A stretch of DNA of 64,000 nt from Candidatus Woesearchaeota archaeon (GCA_018302815.1 JAGVZE010000007.1:124001-188000); one strand, 5' to 3'. Numbered from the stretch's first letter, positions 1 to 8,684 are shown. Numbers and translations are program-made. The notes: generated by a model not told the origin, from the letters alone.

Positions 1-348
1 GTCATCAAAAATAATCAGGGGAATGACAACTTTCCCGCACTTTCCTTCACCCACAGGAAGACCATACTTTTGAGACAATTCCAAAAATATCGGTTTTGAA
101 TTCACCACTATCCGAATCCCTCGACCTCCAACGAATATCCTTGACTATTTATTCCAAACTTTCCTGATTAACAGTTGTATATGTTCAAAATACTCCTTGT
201 CTTTCTTTGGATCGCCAACAAAACCTATCCGATAGTGATTCTGAGTATTGCTCAGATTACCATCACCGATGATGATTCCAATTAATTCAGCAAGATATTC
301 GTCCATACAGTTGAATAAAAATAATCGTCTTAAATACTCCACGTCCAT
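1..348 (-). pseudogene. LAGLIDADG homing endonuclease, broken by in-frame TAG, runs off left edge
   Basis: The N-terminal part carries the LAGLIDADG-type motif ELIGIIIGDGNLS followed by HYRIGFVGDPKKDKEYF, as in intron- or intein-type and free-standing archaeal homing endonucleases. The reading frame reaches TAG at 147-145 after IRKVWNK. The same frame then continues without a break to base 1 (SRIFVGGRGIRIVVNSKPIF and on through LPVGEGKCG), which is the expected continuation of this fold. I therefore read one gene interrupted by a nonsense codon, with its 3' end outside the window. Starts at 348 (MDVEYL) and 306 (MDEYLAEL) are both possible; a TATA-like GATTTAAAA lies on the minus strand near 385-376. 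A readthrough or Pyl-type amber is conceivable but unsupported. Confidence 0.75.
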
Positions 349-413
349 GGCTGTCCAGTGGTTCAAAAACCGAAAGCATTTTAAATCGACTCCTTGAAAG
401 TGACCTTGTCAAC

Positions 414-511
414 GGGGGTATAGTTCAGCCCGGGAGAACACATGCGCCTAATAAGCGCAGTTTAGACCGCTGAAGCCGGTGACGTCGCCGGTTCAAATCC
501 GGCTACCCCCA
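414..511 (+). tRNA. tRNA-Phe(GAA) with a 24-nt intron in the anticodon stem
   Basis: Acceptor GGGGGTA (414-420) pairs perfectly with TACCCCC (504-510). The D-arm is GTTC/GAAC, and the T-arm is GCCGG TTCAAAT CCGGC (487-503). The anticodon loop CTGAAGC (470-476) carries GAA. Variable loop ACGTC makes this class I. The 5' strand of the anticodon stem becomes complete (CACCG against CGGTG) only if 24 nt are removed, at 442-465 or 443-466. A is the discriminator (511), and CCA is not encoded. The alternative loop CTAATAA (anticodon AAT) lies inside the presumed intron. Confidence 0.75.
442..465 (+). other. Non-canonical tRNA intron (position 27/28 or 28/29)
   Basis: The 24-nt insert contains a perfect 5-bp hairpin TGCGC CTAATAA GCGCA (443-459). 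Removing it restores a fully paired anticodon stem. Archaeal tRNA introns outside position 37/38 are cut by the splicing endonuclease at relaxed bulge-helix-bulge sites. The exact junction is ambiguous by one base. Confidence 0.6.
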
Positions 512-530
512 TTCATTTTCATAAATACTA

Positions 531-626
531 CGGTTTAGCTGGTTACGGATTTGAAAATCCAGAAGTCTGAGGACTTCTGTCCATCCTCGCACGCTGATGC
601 GAGCTTCGGATGTCCGGCTACCCCCA
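531..626 (+). repeat. Degenerate tRNA-like segment ending in a copy of the tRNA-Phe 3' end
   Basis: The sequence TCCGGCTACCCCCATT occurs at the 3' end of the tRNA-Phe gene (498-513) and again at 613-628. Between the copies lie a perfect 7-bp hairpin AGAAGTC TGAG GACTTCT, like a class II variable arm, and a 6-bp hairpin CTCGCA CGCTGA TGCGAG. No matching 5' acceptor GGGGGTA precedes this copy. It is therefore not a complete tRNA; it may be an attachment-site scar or a tRNA remnant. Confidence 0.5.
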
Positions 627-650
627 TTTTATTTTTATGAGGTAATCATT

Positions 651-1187
651 ATGAACTGGGTTTATGTTAAATTTCGTGAATTGGGTTACAGTAGGTTGGC
701 AGCATTTGGAAGGACGATCGAGTCCTATTTCACCGCAAATGTGGCAGCTTTATTTGACTTTTATCATGAAGTTCCTGAATTTGAAATAGAAAAAGACTTA
801 CAAACACTTGAGAAAATTTTCGATCCCGAATATACTCCGACCTTTTCGTCCAATCTAAAAAGGCCCACTCGCTTGTATGAACAAAAGCTGATGATAGCGC
901 ATCCATTAGAATCGTTATTGGGCTCAATCCATCTTGCTTATTGCCGTAACCGTGAAGATTTCGCGCCAAAACAAATAGAACGCTATCAGGCTGCACTTCA
1001 ACAGGCTGAACATGTGGACTTAAAACCCTGCGAGTGGTTTGACAAGGCAGAATTCCTAGACTTTATGAAAAAAATGGAACTTCTCGACTCGAAAGACGAC
1101 GGCGCATTCACAAAATGTCTTGAAGAAAGATACGAACAACGAAGAGCGCGATGGCAACTCCATTTGGAAAAAGAAAGGCTGGTTTGA
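651..1187 (+). CDS. Hypothetical protein, helical, 178 aa
   Basis: I start this at MNWVYVKF (651), preceded by a GAGGT ribosome binding site, rather than at the track start 597, which would lie inside the tRNA-like repeat. The product is soluble, mostly helical and charged (EFEIEKDLQTLEKIF, QAALQQAEHVDLKPCEWF), with no signal peptide or membrane segment. I do not recognise the family. It lies immediately downstream of the duplicated tRNA 3' end, so it could be cargo of a small integrated segment, but nothing else marks it as foreign. It converges with the methyltransferase gene 20 nt further on. Confidence 0.65.
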   Translation: MNWVYVKFRELGYSRLAAFGRTIESYFTANVAALFDFYHEVPEFEIEKDLQTLEKIFDPEYTPTFSSNLKRPTRLYEQKLMIAHPLESLLGSIHLAYCRNREDFAPKQIERYQAALQQAEHVDLKPCEWFDKAEFLDFMKKMELLDSKDDGAFTKCLEERYEQRRARWQLHLEKERLV

Positions 1188-1206
1188 CAATTTCGGCAGT
1201 ATTCGT

Positions 1207-1740
1207 TTATTTTTTCTCTAAATCTATCATATAAACAAACGCAGGCGGGGCGTTCCGCAAAACATATTCTCGTTCGAACGAACCGAAGCGTTCGAGCAAA
1301 TATTTCTCGCCCAACGAAGAATAGTGGAATTGGATGTAGCGGTGCCTTGTGATTTTGGCTATCTCGTTCAATACTTCACGATGCGCCTCTTCGTCGAATG
1401 CGACCAGCGGAAGGCCTGAAACGACATAATCTGCATGTTTCACCAACGATGAAAGCCTTCTTGCATCCTCGTTCAAAATCAGCATTCTCTTGTCCTCGAA
1501 TCGCCTCAAATCGTAACAAAACTCGGCATTTATCTCAAAAGCGACAAGCTTCGATTCAGCAGACATCCTAGCGAGCAGCTCTCTTGTTATAGCGCCTGTA
1601 CCGGCACCAAGCTCCACAATAGTTTGAGCTTTTGAGAAGTCAATGTATGAACACATCCTTTTCGCAAGCGATTTGCTACTAGGAAGAACCGCTCCTGTCT
1701 TACCCGGAGACTCCAAGAATTGCTGAACAAACTTCCACAT
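1207..1740 (-). CDS. SAM-dependent methyltransferase, phospholipid N-methyltransferase-like
   Basis: The 177-aa product has the Rossmann-fold motif I TIVELGAGTGAITREL around residues 40-55, an acidic end of strand 2 (LVAFEIN), and the later motif YVVSGLPLVAF. The opening FLESPGKTGAVLPSSKSLAKRM is characteristic of the small PmtA/KsgA-related methyltransferases annotated as phospholipid N-methyltransferases. Membrane-lipid substrates are plausible, but archaeal lipid targets differ and a protein or RNA target is not excluded. No membrane segment is visible. It is a stand-alone gene converging with the upstream hypothetical protein. Confidence 0.75.
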   Translation of the reverse strand: MWKFVQQFLESPGKTGAVLPSSKSLAKRMCSYIDFSKAQTIVELGAGTGAITRELLARMSAESKLVAFEINAEFCYDLRRFEDKRMLILNEDARRLSSLVKHADYVVSGLPLVAFDEEAHREVLNEIAKITRHRYIQFHYSSLGEKYLLERFGSFEREYVLRNAPPAFVYMIDLEKK

Positions 1741-1819
1741 ACCATTGTGACGATAATGCCCATTTAAAAAGGATGCGTTTGCAACAGCGCGTTCAATGTG
1801 TCATATCTGCGGAATAAAT

Positions 1820-2704
1820 TCAGTCCAGCTCAAATTTTGCGCCATAATTGTCTCGGGTATATTCGTTCAACCAAGGTTCATCTAAAAAAGAAAACGCGAA
1901 CTTTTCAGCAGAATTCCATTCAAGAATGCCGATGCAGTTCTTGTTCAATTCACGGCGTCGCCTGAAATTTACTTCGTTCAAAATGTATCCTCTTGTTTGA
2001 CCTATTGGTTCGAGTTCTTGACCTATTATGTGATAATGACCGCAGAAAATAATACTCGGCTGTTTGAATTCCGCCAGTTTGCGAATCATATCAGACCCGC
2101 TCTCGTTCAATCCTCCTTGGTATGGCTGGTGTGTCAATAGAATGTCAAACTCTTTGGATGAGAGCTCTTTAATTTCGCAGCGTTTGAATTCGAGTCCGTG
2201 GCAGTACTGTTCTAATCCTCCAAGAGAGCCTATCTTTATGTTTTTGTCCTTTGCATCGAACTCAAAAATTTTGCCATTGGGCAAATATTGCATTCTGCCG
2301 TGATAATCTACTGGAATGGGAGAGAATCCGAAACGTTCTATTACTTTCAGGTATTCCACATCTTCATGATTGCCTTTCACCCATATTATTGGCGCGCGAA
2401 GAGCGTTAGGATTTTCCTGATCCAGTATTCTGACTTTAGAAGAGTTAGTGAGGTAGTAAGGGAAACTGATTTCTTCAATGTCTCCTTTATCAAACGCGAA
2501 TCTTTTGGTCGCAGGGTCCAATCTAAAGTACGGGTCAGGCCACGCTCCGAAATCCCCTACTTGAAGTATCAAATCTATTGATTGACCCGTTTCCACTTCG
2601 AACCTTCGAAGAAGGCCAAACGCCAATGAGAAGTGGCCGTGCAAATCTCCTAGAACTGCAATCCTTAGCGGGTCACTGTTTTGAAGGCAATGTGATTTTT
2701 CCAT
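1820..2704 (-). CDS. Calcineurin-like metallophosphoesterase
   Basis: The metallophosphoesterase motifs appear in order: AVLGDLHGHF (D-x-H), LILQVGDFGAW (GD), IIWVKGNHED (GNHE/D), LLTHQPYQGG, and IIFCGHYHIIG (GHxH). All metal ligands of the fold are present, so a two-metal phosphodiesterase or phosphatase is expected. The substrate cannot be told. At 294 aa it is longer than minimal family members; the C-terminal 60 residues (LNEVNFRRRRELNKN onward) have no recognised domain. Its start overlaps the end of the upstream small gene by 32 nt on the same strand, suggesting one transcript. Confidence 0.8.
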   Translation of the reverse strand: MEKSHCLQNSDPLRIAVLGDLHGHFSLAFGLLRRFEVETGQSIDLILQVGDFGAWPDPYFRLDPATKRFAFDKGDIEEISFPYYLTNSSKVRILDQENPNALRAPIIWVKGNHEDVEYLKVIERFGFSPIPVDYHGRMQYLPNGKIFEFDAKDKNIKIGSLGGLEQYCHGLEFKRCEIKELSSKEFDILLTHQPYQGGLNESGSDMIRKLAEFKQPSIIFCGHYHIIGQELEPIGQTRGYILNEVNFRRRRELNKNCIGILEWNSAEKFAFSFLDEPWLNEYTRDNYGAKFELD

Positions 2705-3023
2705 ACGCTCCTATGATCGCAGTTATATCATTGTTCTTATCAAGGCGCACTATGCGGACCGGCGCATCTTTCACAAAAAAAGCGATATTTTTTTTCTTAT
2801 CATTCACTGATCCATCAAATTCTGTCTTTATGACTGCGGTTGCGCCATCAAGATCAAAATATTCGTAAGTCAGCGCACGTTCAAGCAAATTACCTGCACC
2901 GTATCTTTCTTGGCGAATCACTTTTCCAAGTTCATCCCTATACTTCCGGATATGGGCATGCTCGGCGGATTCCTCCTGAGAAAGCGCTTTCAAGTCACCA
3001 CAACGATAAAGCTCTATATTCAT
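2673..3023 (-). CDS. Hypothetical protein, 116 aa
   Basis: I use the internal ATG at 3023 (MNIELYRC) because the track start adds an unlikely MKRFINGLLCCFY leader that runs back to the neighbouring gene. The product alternates charged and beta-rich stretches (YEYFDLDGATAVIKTEFDGSV, IRIVRLD-like segments) and ends in GAYGKITLPSKQ. I do not recognise it. It is sandwiched between the nucleotidyltransferase-domain gene and the phosphoesterase, overlapping the latter by 32 nt, so the three probably form one minus-strand operon. Confidence 0.6.
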   Translation of the reverse strand: MNIELYRCGDLKALSQEESAEHAHIRKYRDELGKVIRQERYGAGNLLERALTYEYFDLDGATAVIKTEFDGSVNDKKKNIAFFVKDAPVRIVRLDKNNDITAIIGAYGKITLPSKQ

Positions 3024-3061
3024 ATAAAAACAACACAATAGCCCATTTATAAACCTTTTCA

Positions 3062-4165
3062 TTAATAAGTGATAACTTTTGCCCCTGCGGATCCGATAAG
3101 AACTTTCAAGATTATCTTGTGCTTATTAACATCGATGATGTGGGAATCAGGATATTCCTTGCTCAATTCAACGGCTCTCTCATGCAGTTCCTCTTTTCTT
3201 TTCCATGTGCTCTCATCAGTAAAAACAAGATGAATGGGCCGATTGGATTTTCCCGCAAAAGTCAGATTAGATAAATTTCTGAATAATTCAACGAACGGCC
3301 CTGAAAAACTTGGTTGCAAGGCACAATCCCTGCCCATGGGAGCGGTGTTCCTCATACCACGAGTTTCGAATAAGAACTTTTTAGACAAATTCCCGAACAT
3401 CTCATCGAATAAACCATCCTTTAAAACAATCAAAATGTCAACATCACTCGTCTTATCAAAATCCGAAGGCAAGCCTAATTTTTTCGGATTATTTGAATAT
3501 CCGGTGATCAAGCTACCATACAGGACAAATAAGATGGGCTCACCATTAAGAGTAATCCTAACGAGTGGGTCAGAAGAGAAAAAATTCAGGATACTTCGCT
3601 GACATTTGCGTATGTTCTCATCGCTCGCCTGAGGCCCGGGCGGATAGCTCTTCTTGGTGGACACTTTTTCCTTCAAAGCCTTCTCGATTTTTTTGAAAGA
3701 GTTCGAAGACAACTTTCCTCGTATCGTACTCAAAAACTGCTCAACCTCGTCTTCTTCCAAATATTTTCTTGCAAGCAATTGCTCAAAATGAGTGCGCGCA
3801 CTATCTTGGCTTTCCATGCGGATAAGTTTGGATAATTGCAACTTTTCCAAAGAGATAATATCATTTAGTAATGCTTGAAGTTGATCATGCCTTTTTTCAC
3901 GAGTGGCGGCTTCTATGGCCTGTCTAGCATCAGCTAGCACTTTATTGCATAATGCCACAAGCTCATCTATTGCCTGCGCTTCCTGTATTTTCTCGTTATA
4001 CCGCCTCAATTCTCGAATTCTTCCTTCAAGATCCTCCAATTCCTGCAAATCCAGAACAAGTATAGCTTTCAGCTGATTTTCCACTAATTCGGGCGGAGTC
4101 TTGCCGCTCAGAATATCTTCTGCTCTTTCCTGAATCAACTTCGCGATTTTGACCGCTGCGCCCAT
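3062..4165 (-). CDS. Coiled-coil protein with C-terminal nucleotidyltransferase-fold domain
   Basis: The first ~190 residues are helical and charged (LQELEDLEGRIRELRRYNEKI), a probable coiled coil. The C-terminal half has the pol-beta-like nucleotidyltransferase signature ILFVLYGSLITGY, then SDVDILIVLKDG with the paired aspartates that bind metal; a third acidic residue is less clear. This fold covers aminoglycoside-type transferases, MNT/HEPN antitoxin-like proteins and tRNA nucleotidyltransferases. No HEPN partner is adjacent. Residues FAGKSNRPIHLVFTDEST follow in the position of the third strand. The specific role is unknown. Confidence 0.65.
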   Translation of the reverse strand: MGAAVKIAKLIQERAEDILSGKTPPELVENQLKAILVLDLQELEDLEGRIRELRRYNEKIQEAQAIDELVALCNKVLADARQAIEAATREKRHDQLQALLNDIISLEKLQLSKLIRMESQDSARTHFEQLLARKYLEEDEVEQFLSTIRGKLSSNSFKKIEKALKEKVSTKKSYPPGPQASDENIRKCQRSILNFFSSDPLVRITLNGEPILFVLYGSLITGYSNNPKKLGLPSDFDKTSDVDILIVLKDGLFDEMFGNLSKKFLFETRGMRNTAPMGRDCALQPSFSGPFVELFRNLSNLTFAGKSNRPIHLVFTDESTWKRKEELHERAVELSKEYPDSHIIDVNKHKIILKVLIGSAGAKVITY

Positions 4166-4207
4166 ACTTGTTACACTAGCGTTTGATTATTTAAACATTG
4201 TCTGTTT

Positions 4208-6337
4208 TTAAGTGACTGTAGCGAACGCGGCAACTCCAACTATGCGTGACGCTATCAAGTTAAAGATAATCATCACTGCGCCCGCTATAAGGCAATAAAG
4301 AATAGTGCTGCGCAAAAGATTGTTACCAAGAAGATAACGCTCCTGAAGCTTGTCAGCACCATTCTCAACACCACTTGAAAGAATAGTCAAAACGTAAACA
4401 ATCTGGAACACGTAAACACCCACAACAGCCTGGAAATAATACGTCGGCACACCATCACCAAAGAACGTCGCTAAAGTCCCAATCTGAGTGCCTGACTGGT
4501 CTGAACCAAGCTGGTTGATGCTCTTACCCAGATTTCCAATAATGTACGTTATCATGCTCGTGATGCCGATAACTATTCCCGCAATCATCGGCGTTAAGAA
4601 CGCTATCTGCGATTTCATATCAGAAATGATATCCGCCATCAAATCCTTCAAACGCTCATTGACCTTATGAATCTCCTTGATGTACCTTGCGACATTAAGC
4701 AAAGCCTGCGCCGCGATAAGCGGACCCTTCTTCACGCTCTCAATAAGAACTTTCATCGAAGATTGGATGATCGCGCTTGGATACGAAGACAAAGCGCCAG
4801 TCTGCGGGTTGAAAATAGCCTCGCGAACGCTCATGCCAAGCTTGCTGATGTTTATCGCCACAAGCTTGAAGAACCTACCAGAAGTAGAATCCTCCATGAC
4901 TTCAGCAACCTTTTGAAACGCAATCTCCGCAGGAATACCATCACCCAAACGATTGCCAAGCTGGAAAAGAGCGGAAGAAAACTCATCCTCGAGTTTTTTC
5001 GCCTCATCACGTATCTTGATGACGTTCTGACTCTTTAGTCTGAAATAAAGCCCGATGCTGAAAGCGAACGCGAGAGGAATGAACAAAGAAAGAATGCTAG
5101 AACCCAAACCGAACGGGCCAAGCATCAATCCTTCTATCTTCGTACTCTCCTTGTAACCTAAAAATTCGAAATTACCAACAACAAGATCGTACGACGGATT
5201 CACGAAATGGATAATCAAAGGAGCAAAACCAATCAAAAGAAGCGCGATTCCGCACATAATTGCCACACTCGCAGGAGGAATAGATATACCTGCAATTATC
5301 AGATTTCGGTATTTCCTAAGTTCAGGATTAGTCTCAGACACATCAGAATCACCATAACCTGTCGGACGATTAGACAAAATATTTCGGCCCATGAAATAGA
5401 CAGTCATAGGCAAAGCGACATTATAGAGCGCAGCGATATGATACCACGCGATACCCTCCATAAAGCTAACCATAAGCGGCAAAATGACAAGACCCAAAAT
5501 CGGCAGGATAACACCAAGCATGTAAATCATCGTTATAGGGCTCTTGAGATTCTGAGCGTAATGCAACATCTTCTCATAAGTCTCATCAAGCATGACATCA
5601 AGCGCCTTGTCAAGCAAACTAAGTCTGCGCTCATCAGAACTCTCAAACAAACTGCTCTCAATCAAATGGAAAGACTCGACGAACTCCAAGTTGAACTTTC
5701 GCCAGCCATTAAGATACGACTCCAAACTATCCTTAATGCTCTCAAACTTACTGTTCTCAACATCCCAAATCACCTTTCGCAAATCGAGGCTCAGCGGAGG
5801 CGCCAAATGCTCTGAAGCAAATTCAATAGCAAGCTCCAAATTCGAAGTATGCCTCATATACGTGACAACGTAGAAAATACACAAAACCATCTGATTGCTA
5901 GACTTGATGCGCCAAAGATTCGCCATAAACACAGGAATTTTCTGCAGGATGGCTATTCCTGTGAGCCCCAACATCAAGCTGAACAAAGTGAAAAACATCG
6001 AATCATAAATCACGAGGAAAATAAGCAAGCTGAGCAGGATGAAAGTCACAGGAAGCAAATAACTTGCAGCAAGAACTCCCGCGGGAGTTACCTGCAAATG
6101 GCACGAGTCCAACAAATCCTGCAACTCTTCCGCTTTTTTAGGAGGAACTTTCAGCTTTAGAATCTTCTCACAGCCATTGCACACCTTCTCGTAAATAGAC
6201 ATGTGATTAGGAAGAAGCTCTGAACGAAACGCCTGATATTCTCTGCTGTAAATCGCAGAACTCCCCACGCTCGCCTGCACGTCAAGCTGCGCTTCAATCT
6301 TCTTCTTATACTTCGCTATGAGTTCATCGTCGCTCAC
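4208..6337 (-). CDS. TadC/FlaJ-like type IV pilus or secretion platform membrane protein
   Basis: This 709-aa polytopic protein contains two type II secretion system F-type halves. The first spans about residues 85-330 (membrane segments VTFILLSLLIFLVIYD, FFTLFSLMLGLTGIAIL, TMIYMLGVILPILGLVIL). The second, after a further membrane pair, contains EFSSALFQLGNRLGDGIPAEIAF, typical of archaeal TadC/FlaJ cytoplasmic domains. Doubling of the F domain is known in archaeal pilus platforms. Its ATG overlaps the stop of the upstream ATPase gene (ATGA), so ATPase and platform are translationally coupled, as expected for partners that drive filament assembly. Confidence 0.85.
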   Translation of the reverse strand: MSDDELIAKYKKKIEAQLDVQASVGSSAIYSREYQAFRSELLPNHMSIYEKVCNGCEKILKLKVPPKKAEELQDLLDSCHLQVTPAGVLAASYLLPVTFILLSLLIFLVIYDSMFFTLFSLMLGLTGIAILQKIPVFMANLWRIKSSNQMVLCIFYVVTYMRHTSNLELAIEFASEHLAPPLSLDLRKVIWDVENSKFESIKDSLESYLNGWRKFNLEFVESFHLIESSLFESSDERRLSLLDKALDVMLDETYEKMLHYAQNLKSPITMIYMLGVILPILGLVILPLMVSFMEGIAWYHIAALYNVALPMTVYFMGRNILSNRPTGYGDSDVSETNPELRKYRNLIIAGISIPPASVAIMCGIALLLIGFAPLIIHFVNPSYDLVVGNFEFLGYKESTKIEGLMLGPFGLGSSILSLFIPLAFAFSIGLYFRLKSQNVIKIRDEAKKLEDEFSSALFQLGNRLGDGIPAEIAFQKVAEVMEDSTSGRFFKLVAINISKLGMSVREAIFNPQTGALSSYPSAIIQSSMKVLIESVKKGPLIAAQALLNVARYIKEIHKVNERLKDLMADIISDMKSQIAFLTPMIAGIVIGITSMITYIIGNLGKSINQLGSDQSGTQIGTLATFFGDGVPTYYFQAVVGVYVFQIVYVLTILSSGVENGADKLQERYLLGNNLLRSTILYCLIAGAVMIIFNLIASRIVGVAAFATVT

Positions 6338-8592
6338 TTGCGCACCGCCCGTTTAAGCCACTCGTTCCACCTGAAAAAAATCTTCTCCGAATCAAGAGTT
6401 CCCACTTCCTCACGAACCTGCTCTGAAATCAAATGGAACTCATCATTCGCCTTGATGTAAAATTCAGCCTCAAGCAAGTTCGGATCTTTAAGCTGATTCG
6501 ACACGTTAACCATAGTCTCCTTCATCTTCGCGCGCAAGTTTATGTTATCCCACACAGCATCCCAATTACCCGCCCACTCCTTGACATTGCCCGCGATAGA
6601 CTTTATCACATCACTATCACCCCTTAGCAAGTCGTTGGTAGGAACAAGCTGGTCGGTCTGAGGGTCATACTTGAACAAGTCAACAAAACCATTCTCTGAC
6701 AAAGGATCCTGCTCCCAAAGCTTTCTCACTTCAGTTATCTGCGTCACACGCCTGTAACGGTGGATGCCATCCGGAGAACGCACCGGGTTTGCAACAATAA
6801 TAATATCGGTCGCCTTGAAACTCGTCCTAGGAACACCCAAATCATTCACGACACGATCAAAAACACCATAAGGACTATCACCGTGGATAGTGCCCGCGAC
6901 AACGTTCGCCAAAGCTCCGACACGCATAGCCTCATACAACGCCTTCGCCTCAACGCTACGCACTTCTCCAACGATAAGACTCGAATCACCCAAACGAAGC
7001 GTAGTTCGAATACCCTCATCAGCGCTAACCTCCGTCGTTCCTCTTGTAAGCGCGGAAGCCACCTTCATACTCTGAATATTGTAATTTAGCTTTCGCAACG
7101 ATTCGACAGGTAACTCTAAGGTGTCTTCAATTGTAATAATCCTGGATCTTCTCATAATTTCCACCATAACGCTTCCTAGCAAAGAGGTCTTACCGCTGCC
7201 CCTAGTACCCGCGACCAGCATAGTCCTGCTACCATCAATTAGAAAACTCATAACGCCCGCAGCCAGCGGGTTAATCATCTTTGATTTCACAAACAGCGGA
7301 ATAGTCCAAGGCTTATCCCTATGCCTACGCCACGAATACGCAAGACCAGTCGGATTCAACGGAGCCGTAATAGCAGAAATACGCGCCCTCGCATTCGGCA
7401 AAATAAGCTCAGTATCAAGAATCGGATTCGCCTCATCAAGAGGCCTTCCAGAAATCATTCTAAGTTTCGAAGCCCAACTTTCTCCTTCCGGAGCGGTTGG
7501 GATGATATTAGTTGTGCAATCACCAAACTCATCATGCACGATGAAAATCGGAATTCTGCCCATAGGACTATTGACAGAAATATCCTGAATCTTTTCATCA
7601 GAGAGCAACACTTCCATCAAGCCGAAACCCACAGTATAGCGCACCAAAATCTCGGCCAGCTCATCACGCTCCTTTGCCCTCAAATGAATATTACGATGGC
7701 TCGCAAGCTCCTCCAACAAATCGCTTCCAATAGAAGTGAAAACAGCGCGCATACGCTCAGGGTCAACAAACTCAGAACGCTTAGGCTTATGCTCAGAAAG
7801 AATATTCCTTGCAGCATCGATAAGCTCATACTTGTCATAATCAAGCTTGAACTCCGCAGGAACCATATGATACAAGAATTGAACCGTCTCGGGCTGTTTG
7901 AAAATAGTAATCTCAGTGCTACCAACCTGATAGCTCGCAAGCTCCTCTGCGTCAGTTGGGAACTGCGCCATCAACTTCGTGAACATAAAATCAGGCTTAA
8001 TCGCAGGAGAGAAAAGCCTGCGATAAATCGAACGATCGCCAATCTGGAAACCCGCAAGGAACGGCTCTGCGAGCTTTATCATCTTAAGCTGCTCGAACAT
8101 CCCAATAGTTTCATTCAACAATCGGTAATAATTCTGCAGACACTGCACGCCTTCTTGGTTCACCGCGCCGGATTCGACAAGCCTTCGCTCTTCCCTGCCC
8201 AATCTAACAAGCTCAACATACGCTCCAACAGGATCAGCTTTAAGCGTACGAGTCAAAATGTTCAAAATATTCGAGTATCTAGGATTCACCCACTTTGCGC
8301 ACCCCGGCTTTGAAAGAATACCATACGCGAATTTTTGCTTCACCAACTGCTTGTAAAGCGAAGCCACCTCGCTTAAAATCTGCGCCTGAACCTCATCATA
8401 CTCAAAATCACGCTTTTGAACGAAAACAATCTGGGTAACGGTTCCGACTTCGGACAAAATGTCCATCGTCATCGCCATAACCCTAGAATCATCTTCTAAA
8501 CTCGGGAAGAAAGAACACGAAGCGCAGTCTATGCGGACAGTAATATCTTCTCCTTCACGGATAACCTCGTACTTACCGCACTCCATGCCCAC
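6334..8592 (-). CDS. Type IV pilus/archaellum-type secretion ATPase (TadA/FlaI/GspE superfamily)
   Basis: Residues about 445-470 hold Walker A (VAGTRGSGKTSLLG), followed by the Asp box RIITIEDTLELP, the Walker B-like SLIVGEVRSVEAKAL and the His box VVAGTIHGDSPYGV. This is the complete motif set of secretion ATPases. At 752 aa it is much longer than TadA (~450). The N-terminal ~240 residues include a Cys pair (CASCSFF) and helical regions, and the C-terminus has a ~110-aa helical tail after the ATPase core. RBS AGAGGTGGGC precedes the ATG. It is the first gene of the ATPase-platform pair and diverges from the coiled-coil gene at 8685. Confidence 0.88.
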   Translation of the reverse strand: MGMECGKYEVIREGEDITVRIDCASCSFFPSLEDDSRVMAMTMDILSEVGTVTQIVFVQKRDFEYDEVQAQILSEVASLYKQLVKQKFAYGILSKPGCAKWVNPRYSNILNILTRTLKADPVGAYVELVRLGREERRLVESGAVNQEGVQCLQNYYRLLNETIGMFEQLKMIKLAEPFLAGFQIGDRSIYRRLFSPAIKPDFMFTKLMAQFPTDAEELASYQVGSTEITIFKQPETVQFLYHMVPAEFKLDYDKYELIDAARNILSEHKPKRSEFVDPERMRAVFTSIGSDLLEELASHRNIHLRAKERDELAEILVRYTVGFGLMEVLLSDEKIQDISVNSPMGRIPIFIVHDEFGDCTTNIIPTAPEGESWASKLRMISGRPLDEANPILDTELILPNARARISAITAPLNPTGLAYSWRRHRDKPWTIPLFVKSKMINPLAAGVMSFLIDGSRTMLVAGTRGSGKTSLLGSVMVEIMRRSRIITIEDTLELPVESLRKLNYNIQSMKVASALTRGTTEVSADEGIRTTLRLGDSSLIVGEVRSVEAKALYEAMRVGALANVVAGTIHGDSPYGVFDRVVNDLGVPRTSFKATDIIIVANPVRSPDGIHRYRRVTQITEVRKLWEQDPLSENGFVDLFKYDPQTDQLVPTNDLLRGDSDVIKSIAGNVKEWAGNWDAVWDNINLRAKMKETMVNVSNQLKDPNLLEAEFYIKANDEFHLISEQVREEVGTLDSEKIFFRWNEWLKRAVRK

Positions 8593-8684
8593 CTCTTTAC
8601 GTTACTTATACCACTCTATCAGAGTCACACAATATTAATATCCCTACCTCCTCTTAAATCGTTCATAACTATATAAACATAACC

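Noticed and set aside
443-459. Perfect 7-nt-loop arm with anticodon-like AAT inside the first tRNA
   Set aside because: A34 is not expected in archaeal tRNAs, and using it leaves a 27-nt variable region with a D-arm of class I type; the intron model explains all arms.
531-626. Second complete tRNA (class II, Ser-like)
   Set aside because: It has a variable-arm-like hairpin and the 3' end, but no 5' acceptor partner and no proper T-arm; treated as a degenerate repeat.
5207-5815. 202-aa plus-strand ORF
   Set aside because: Antisense to the TadC-like gene; no family features.
7321-8313. 330-aa plus-strand ORF
   Set aside because: It is antisense to the secretion ATPase with Arg/Asn-rich composition typical of shadow frames.
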